Of a stretch of 10,381 bases of DNA, positions 7,425 through 10,381 are shown piece after piece. The notes beneath the pieces are model-generated. The model saw nothing but the letters and a program-made list of their open reading frames with translations. It did no database searches and had not been told where the DNA came from. The stretch's first letter is position 1; the number at the start of each line of letters is the position of its first letter. This stretch comes from Planctomycetota bacterium. Lineage in GTDB: Bacteria > Planctomycetota > SZUA-567 > H5-PLA8 > CALKMO01. The stretch lies in NCBI GenBank assembly GCA_026417845.1, contig JAOACM010000110.1, positions 1 to 10,381 on the forward strand, read 5' to 3'. A program made the translations under genes and the position numbers.

Positions 7425-7478
7425 TCGCGCGGTCGGGAGCGCGAACGGCAACGGCGGCCTGGTCGGGCGGACCGGGCC
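7425..7478 (+). promoter_or_regulatory. Structured leader of the rpmA operon
   Basis: There are two hairpins between the promoter and rpmA. TCGCGC (7425-7430) pairs with GCGCGA (7439-7444). GGCCTGGTC (7456-7464) pairs with GACCGGGCC (7470-7478), nine pairs with one wobble and a 5-base loop. Ribosomal protein operons often carry regulatory leaders, but I recognise no known motif. Confidence 0.4.
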
Positions 7479-7509
7479 GGGAGTGAGTTTTCGACGGCGG
7501 AAAACCGAT

Positions 7510-7809
7510 ATGGCTCACAAGCAGGGACAGGGTTCTACCAGGAATGGCCGCGACAGCCGGCCGAAGTTTCGCGGGATCAAGCTGTACGGCGGCGAGCGGG
7601 TGCGCGCGGGCAACATACTTGTCCGCCAGTGCGGGAGCCGGTTTAAACCGGGCAGGAATGTCGGGATGGGCAGGGATTACACTCTGTTCGCCCTGGCCGA
7701 TGGGACAGTCCGCTACGACAAGGCGCGCCGCCGGGTGGAGATAATACCTGATGCGGCCAAACCGGAGCCGGCCGGGGTCGGGTCCGGCGGACCGGCCGCC
7801 AACGGCTGA
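7510..7809 (+). CDS. rpmA: 50S ribosomal protein bL27
   Basis: 99 residues. MAHKQGQGSTRNGRDS at the start and GNILVRQ, GRNVGMGRDYTLFAL in the body are diagnostic of bL27, which sits near the peptidyl-transferase centre with its N-terminal tail reaching the tRNAs. I chose ATG 7510 because the mature family begins MAHK; an upstream in-frame start at 7483 would add nine residues. The ribosome site is weak (GGCGGAA). The last 20 or so residues form a Pro/Gly/Ala tail beyond the usual end. That tail is encoded where the DUF2752 gene already begins in another frame. rplU (bL21) and obg, the usual partners, are not next to it. A sigma-70 promoter (7382-7409) and a structured leader precede it. Confidence 0.97.
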   Translation: MAHKQGQGSTRNGRDSRPKFRGIKLYGGERVRAGNILVRQCGSRFKPGRNVGMGRDYTLFALADGTVRYDKARRRVEIIPDAAKPEPAGVGSGGPAANG

Positions 7810-8239
7810 CGGCATCGCCCCCGGATCGGGGGGCCCCGGGAGTCTGGCGGCGTGTCTGATTCTGGCGGCCGCGGCGTCCGTGCCGGTCATACTACCGTTC
7901 GTTATCTCTCCCTCTCCCGAAGGCATCGGCACTCACAGGCAGCTCGGTCTCGGTCCCTGCGCGGTCTTCGCGACATGCCATGCTCCCTGCCCGTTCTGCG
8001 GGATGACTACCAGCTTCTGCCTCATGGCGCGCGGCCGCATCGCCGGGGCGTTCGCGGCGAATCCCTCCGGACCTCTCCTGTACGTTCTATGCTGGCTGGC
8101 CCCTCCGTTTCTGATCTACTGGGCCTGCACCAGGCGTTCGCTGGCAGGCCTGTTCCGGGACTGGCCGCTCGAACGGCCGGCCGTCTGGCTGCTGGTGGCC
8201 GTACTCGCCGGCTGGGCGGCGAAACTGTGCGTGATCTGA
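7751..8239 (+). CDS. DUF2752 family membrane protein
   Basis: 162 residues. The signature CPFCGMTTSF (80-89), followed by an A-x(n)-NPSGPLL stretch (about 100-110), is that of DUF2752 (PF10825-like), small inner-membrane proteins of unknown function found in several phyla. Likely membrane segments are 31-53, 108-126 and 144-161. C70, C76, C80 and C83 form a cysteine-rich block before the TT motif. The start ATG 7751 overlaps the end of rpmA by 59 bases, with GGAGA nine bases upstream. No later ATG or GTG precedes the first membrane segment, so translational coupling to rpmA is likely. It is followed 21 bases later by the zinc-ribbon gene. No biochemical role can be assigned. Confidence 0.88.
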   Translation: MRPNRSRPGSGPADRPPTADGIAPGSGGPGSLAACLILAAAASVPVILPFVISPSPEGIGTHRQLGLGPCAVFATCHAPCPFCGMTTSFCLMARGRIAGAFAANPSGPLLYVLCWLAPPFLIYWACTRRSLAGLFRDWPLERPAVWLLVAVLAGWAAKLCVI

Positions 8240-8260
8240 CCTCGCGGCTCGGGGGAGCGG

Positions 8261-8479
8261 ATGACCACGGAACGCTGGCAATGCGGATGCGGACAGGCAA
8301 ACGGCCCTTCAATGGCGAGGTGCGTGCGGTGCGGCTCGCCGCGCGAGGCCCAGCCGGGCGTCGGGCGAAAAGTGTCCGTATACTTGGAGCGCTCAGGGAG
8401 CGGATCCCCGACTGCGTTTACCTGCCCGGTATCGCCATGTAAGCCCAGGGGCCTCCGATTCGGGGAAGGGCGCGAGTAG
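8261..8479 (+). CDS. Small zinc-ribbon (RanBP2-like) protein
   Basis: 72 residues. The N-terminus has W6, C8, C10, N14, C21 and C24 in the order WxCxCGxxN...CxxC, a variant of the RanBP2-type zinc finger with only one residue between the first two cysteines. Such modules bind zinc and often RNA or protein partners. Residues 31-72 are low-complexity with C55 and C60 and show no recognisable fold. GGGGGAG (8251-8257) lies three bases before ATG 8261. The gene starts 21 bases after DUF2752 and probably shares its transcript from the rpmA promoter. The strength of the ribosome site and the metal motif make it more than a chance frame. Its role is unknown. Confidence 0.65.
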   Translation: MTTERWQCGCGQANGPSMARCVRCGSPREAQPGVGRKVSVYLERSGSGSPTAFTCPVSPCKPRGLRFGEGRE

Positions 8480-8520
8480 ACAGGCATGCTCGACCCCGGA
8501 TGTGTTCTTTCCCTTCAGGC

Positions 8521-8616
8521 TGTGGGTTTTCCCAACATCGCCGGAGTCTTATCCAACAAGGTGTGCCCTACCCATATTTCGCCGCATAAGACCAAGCAGC
8601 AAAACAGGTTGTGTTG
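8521..8616 (+). promoter_or_regulatory. Candidate activator-binding region upstream of the sigma-54 promoter
   Basis: CCAACA occurs at 8532-8537 and 8553-8558, 21 bases (two helical turns) apart. An inverted TGTTG lies at 8612-8616. The first copy sits in an imperfect dyad, TGTGGGTTTTCCCAACA (8521-8537). It lies roughly 100-130 bases before the -12 element, where NtrC-type activators usually bind. The motif is short and the assignment is inference. Confidence 0.35.
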
Positions 8617-8638
8617 AGCGGCAGATTTCGAGAGCATA

Positions 8639-8654
8639 TGGCACCTCGATTGCA
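8639..8654 (+). promoter_or_regulatory. Sigma-54 (-24/-12) promoter of the EF-hand gene
   Basis: TGGCAC (8639-8644), five bases, then TTGCA (8650-8654). This fits the TGGCAC-N5-TTGC consensus, with the invariant GG and GC ten bases apart. Transcription would begin near 8665, about 57 bases before ATG 8722. A weak sigma-70-like pair, TTGAGC (8614-8619) and TATGGC (8637-8642), overlaps it and is the less likely reading. Confidence 0.72.
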
Positions 8655-8695
8655 AGATAACTCTGAGACTCGGAGCAGGATAAGAAGGTGGGTGG

Positions 8696-8710
8696 CCTCT
8701 TTTTGAGAGG
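8696..8710 (+). promoter_or_regulatory. Small hairpin overlapping the EF-hand gene ribosome site
   Basis: CCTCT (8696-8700) can pair with AGAGG (8706-8710) around TTTTG. The last bases belong to the AGGAGG ribosome-binding site (8708-8713), so folding would partly hide it. The stem is short and probably weak. Confidence 0.3.
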
Positions 8711-8721
8711 AGGGCAGACAG

Positions 8722-9552
8722 ATGAAAAGGCCGAAGCTGCTGGTACTGGGATTGTTGCTTGCCGTAGCCATGCCCGCGGCACGCGGGGAGGAGGCGGAAC
8801 CGGGGAAGGGCCCCAAAGACGTCCCCCCGGGTCTCGACGTTCCGCCCGGTCTGGAGAAGAAGCGCGAGATGCTCGCCGAAAAGATGGCGCGGTTCCGGGA
8901 GAGACTCGGGGAGTTCTTCGAGAAACACCCGCGCATGAGCGATCCCGATGCCCGGTCCAGGTTCGTCGAGAAACTGAAGGAACGCCGGGCGCGGCTCCGC
9001 GAGGCGATACTCGAACGCTTCGACGCGAACGGAGACGGACGGCTGACGAGGGAGGAGATCGCCCTCTTGAAGGAACATATTTTCCAGTGGGCCGACAAGG
9101 ACGACAACGGGCTTCTGACGCCCGGAGAGAGGGCCGCGTTGCGGGACAGGCTGGAGAACATCGCGGACCGCAGGGAGAACGTGCGCGACCGGCTGGAGGA
9201 TATCCGCGACAGGCGCGAGGACGTGCGCGACAGGAAGGAAGATGTCCGCGACAAGCGGGAAGACGTCCGCGACCGTAAGGAAGACGTAAGGGACAGGCGG
9301 GAGGATATCCGGGATCGCAGGCACGACGGCGGCCCGATAGATGAGCTGGAGGACATCCTGGATCGCCTCGAGGATATCCGCGATCGCCGGGAGAACATCC
9401 GGGACAGGGGTGAAGACGTTCGTGACCGGCGGGAGGATGCCCGCGACGGACGCGAGGACGTAAGAGATCGCCGCGAAGACGTCCGGGATCGGAGAGAGAA
9501 CGTCCGCGACAGGCGGAACCGGCCTGCGGCGGGCGGACGCAACGCGAGGTAG
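8722..9552 (+). CDS. Secreted EF-hand protein with a 15-copy charged heptad repeat
   Basis: 276 residues. A signal peptide (about 1-22, ending PAARG) is followed by a Pro-rich linker and a charged helical region (45-100). Two calcium-binding EF-hand loops follow: D101-x-N103-x-D105-G-x-L108-x3-E112 and D125-x-D127-x-N129-G-x-L132-x3-E136. Residues 142-265 are heptads of the form D-R-[RLK]-E-[DN]-[VI]-R, eight copies, a 16-residue break (198-213), then seven copies and a partial one. One aliphatic residue per heptad, with the rest charged, suggests a long extracytoplasmic helix or weak coiled coil. The protein ends in a short basic tail. AGGAGG (8708-8713) is eight bases from ATG 8722. A sigma-54 promoter (8639-8654) precedes it. 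Related EF-hand and RDR-repeat proteins occur in PVC bacteria, but no function is established. Confidence 0.88.
   Translation: MKRPKLLVLGLLLAVAMPAARGEEAEPGKGPKDVPPGLDVPPGLEKKREMLAEKMARFRERLGEFFEKHPRMSDPDARSRFVEKLKERRARLREAILERFDANGDGRLTREEIALLKEHIFQWADKDDNGLLTPGERAALRDRLENIADRRENVRDRLEDIRDRREDVRDRKEDVRDKREDVRDRKEDVRDRREDIRDRRHDGGPIDELEDILDRLEDIRDRRENIRDRGEDVRDRREDARDGREDVRDRREDVRDRRENVRDRRNRPAAGGRNAR
9145..9516 (+). repeat. Tandem 21-bp coding repeat (heptad array)
   Basis: The units encode DRxE[DN][VI]R and keep the frame throughout, with one 48-bp interruption (9313-9360). At DNA level the units differ widely at synonymous sites (CGC, CGG, CGT and AGG for Arg; GTG, GTC and GTA for Val). 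The array is therefore old and held by selection on the protein rather than freshly copied. Confidence 0.9.
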
Positions 9553-9568
9553 CCCGGTGCAGCAGGGA

Positions 9569-9614
9569 CGTTCGATCGAACGGCGGGGCCCGATGCGGAC
9601 GCATCGGGTCCCGC
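9569..9614 (+). terminator. Perfect palindrome plus long hairpin after the EF-hand gene
   Basis: CGTTCGATCGAACG (9569-9582) is a perfect 14-base palindrome. Directly after it, GCGGGGCCCGATGC (9583-9596) pairs with 9601-9614 over 14 positions with one wobble and a GGAC loop. It begins 17 bases past the stop codon at 9552. The following TGTTGT is only mildly T-rich. A terminator or 3'-end stabiliser is the simplest reading. Confidence 0.55.
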
Positions 9615-9873
9615 TGTTGTCCCGGAGCGGAGATCGGAGGCCAGAGTCGCGGATGCATCGCGCCGCCCGGCGTGCATGATCAAGCCTTTTGTGTATGAGG
9701 TGAGGAAACGCCACATCTTCTGTCCGCCCGGCGAGGGGAACTGGACCAGTCCGGGGGATCTGCGCAAAAGCGGATCCGCTGTACGAGCCTGCCCCGGGAC
9801 ATCCGAATGGGCCGGGCGGGACGCTGCGGAGGCTTCTGGCCACCGCAGGAGTTCTGGACCGGCTCTTTGTAGC

Positions 9874-9994
9874 GCAGGCATCCTGCCCGCCCCTTGTGAC
9901 GCGGGTCCTGCCTGCTTCCGGAGCCGCGGGCGTCCCGCCGCCCGTCCGTGAGTGCATGGCCGAAAATGTCGGGATCGCCGGCATCCTTGCCGGC
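9874..9994. repeat. REP-like hairpin cluster, three units
   Basis: GCAGG CAT CCTGC (9874-9886), GCGGG CGT CCCGC (9926-9938) and GCCGGCA TCCT TGCCGGC (9977-9994) are spaced about 51-52 bases apart. On the minus strand the wording (GGCAGGATGCCTGCGCTACA) matches the kind of intergenic REP element seen at 3962-4025. The last unit ends 15 bases before repeat copy B. Confidence 0.55.
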
Positions 9995-10009
9995 ATTTCT
10001 CTTCCCTTC

Positions 10010-10230
10010 GAGCCGGTTCGCTGTTGGTCCGCAGAGGCGGCTGCCAGAGAGGACGCAATGTACGGTCGCGGAGAGCGCGCGCCTGTCCTCCGGCGCTCTC
10101 TGAAAGTCGCTTGGGGTAAAAATCGCGGAAAACGCTAACCGGCGGGAGCGTGTTCTAACTGAAGGACTGGAGTAAAAACCCCTCGCCATCAGCGCAAATC
10201 TCCCTCCCGCCCGGGGGCATCGCAATCGGC
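10010..10230 (+). repeat. Dispersed repeat of about 220 bp, copy B
   Basis: This is the counterpart of 574-796 on the other strand: GAGCCGGTT at 10010-10018, core 10088-10150, identical 19-mer at 10192-10210. Structures visible here are GAGAGCGC (10071-10078) with GCGCTCTC (10093-10100), eight perfect pairs, and GGCGGGAG (10141-10148) with CTCCCGCC (10204-10211), also eight. The first stem is mostly lost in copy A and the second is reduced to about five pairs. The copy ends about 80 bases before the last gene and is on its strand. Confidence 0.75.
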
Positions 10231-10310
10231 TCGTCAGCCGCAGGCAGCGGTGGAATTCGCGGGGACGTCTTATATCATGGGTGGGGCGGGGGTTCCGGTG
10301 GGGAGGAGGT

Positions 10311-10381
10311 ATGCCTCAGGATCAGGGGTTGCCAAGTCGTAACAGCGCCATTCCGGGCGGGGCCAGGCCGGCTGGGAGCGG
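10311..10381 (+). CDS. Start of an unidentified protein, cut by the right edge
   Basis: ATG 10311 follows GGGGAGGAGGT (10300-10310), a strong though very close ribosome site, and the frame stays open for 23 codons to the edge. The visible residues begin MPQDQGLPSRNSAIPGG and continue Ala/Arg/Gly/Pro-rich, so they look disordered and show no family. An ATG at 10276 in another frame stops after 21 codons and is rejected. The gene lies about 80 bases downstream of repeat copy B. A TATATC at 10271-10276 could be part of a promoter, but no matching -35 is seen. Confidence 0.5.
   Translation, partial: MPQDQGLPSRNSAIPGGARPAGS

Larger units (their letters stand above)
9553..10310. other. Noncoding, hairpin-rich region between the EF-hand gene and the last gene
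   Basis: No convincing CDS. The frame 9676-9951 starts reasonably (MIKPFVYEVRKRHIF) but has no ribosome site, then reads through REP-like hairpins as AGILPAP, a usual artefact. The region holds a palindrome and long hairpin (9569-9614), a stem at 9756-9777 (GGATC, CGC, AAAA loop, GCG, GATCC), a REP-like cluster (9874-9994) and repeat copy B (10010-10230). Confidence 0.6.

Noticed and set aside
9145..9516. Regular short repeats considered as a CRISPR array
   Set aside because: The unit is 21 bp, in frame, with no spacers and with synonymous drift. Coding repeat.
9730..9800. Possible degraded tRNA (frame reads like the artefacts seen opposite tRNAs)
   Set aside because: No T-loop GTTCRA, no cloverleaf or acceptor pairing could be drawn. 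Only a local hairpin at 9756-9777.
9676..9951. ORF of 91 codons beginning MIKPFVYEV
   Set aside because: No ribosome site, and the second half translates REP-like hairpins. No family recognised.
8515..10058. Very long minus-strand open frames opposite the EF-hand gene
   Set aside because: Produced by the antisense of the 21-bp repeat, giving SRTSSRRSR-like runs. The plus frame has signal peptide, EF-hands, SD and promoter.

Overview
The window is GC-rich bacterial DNA, and its genes avoid neither ATA (Ile) nor AGG (Arg). The gene set suggests a carbohydrate-using member of the PVC superphylum (Lentisphaerota, Kiritimatiellota, Verrucomicrobiota or Planctomycetota). It includes a GH78-like glycosidase, a Gfo/Idh/MocA oxidoreductase with a Cys cluster, a DUF2752 membrane protein, an EF-hand protein and intergenic REP-like palindromes. 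The taxonomic guess is inference only.

Layout, left to right. A minus-strand alpha-L-rhamnosidase-like gene runs off the left edge (1-349). It is followed by about 850 bp without a convincing gene, which holds repeat copy A (574-796). ruvB lies on the plus strand (1200-2252) and converges on a minus-strand membrane-anchored gluzincin metallopeptidase (2469-3545). About 825 bp of noncoding DNA with REP-like hairpins separates that gene from a Gfo/Idh/MocA oxidoreductase (4372-5637). Next come an NtrC-type sigma-54 response regulator (5753-7231) and a likely operon of rpmA, DUF2752 and a tiny zinc-ribbon protein (7510-8479) behind a good sigma-70 promoter. A secreted EF-hand protein with 15 heptad repeats follows (8722-9552). 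About 760 bp of noncoding, hairpin-rich DNA with repeat copy B (10010-10230) then leads to the first codons of a last gene (10311 to the edge).

How the parts may connect. The strongest regulatory signal is a near-perfect -24/-12 promoter (TGGCAC-N5-TTGCA, 8639-8654) just before the EF-hand gene. The same window encodes a sigma-54 activator with an intact GAFTGA motif. A link between them is plausible but unproven.

The most unexplained structure is a pair of diverged repeats of about 220 bp in inverted orientation near the two ends of the window. Each lies upstream of a gene and on that gene's strand. They share a 63-bp core (53/63 identical by hand count) and an exact 19-mer. They could be leader or regulatory elements, or a dispersed mobile repeat. 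No CRISPR array, tRNA, rRNA or transposase gene was seen.
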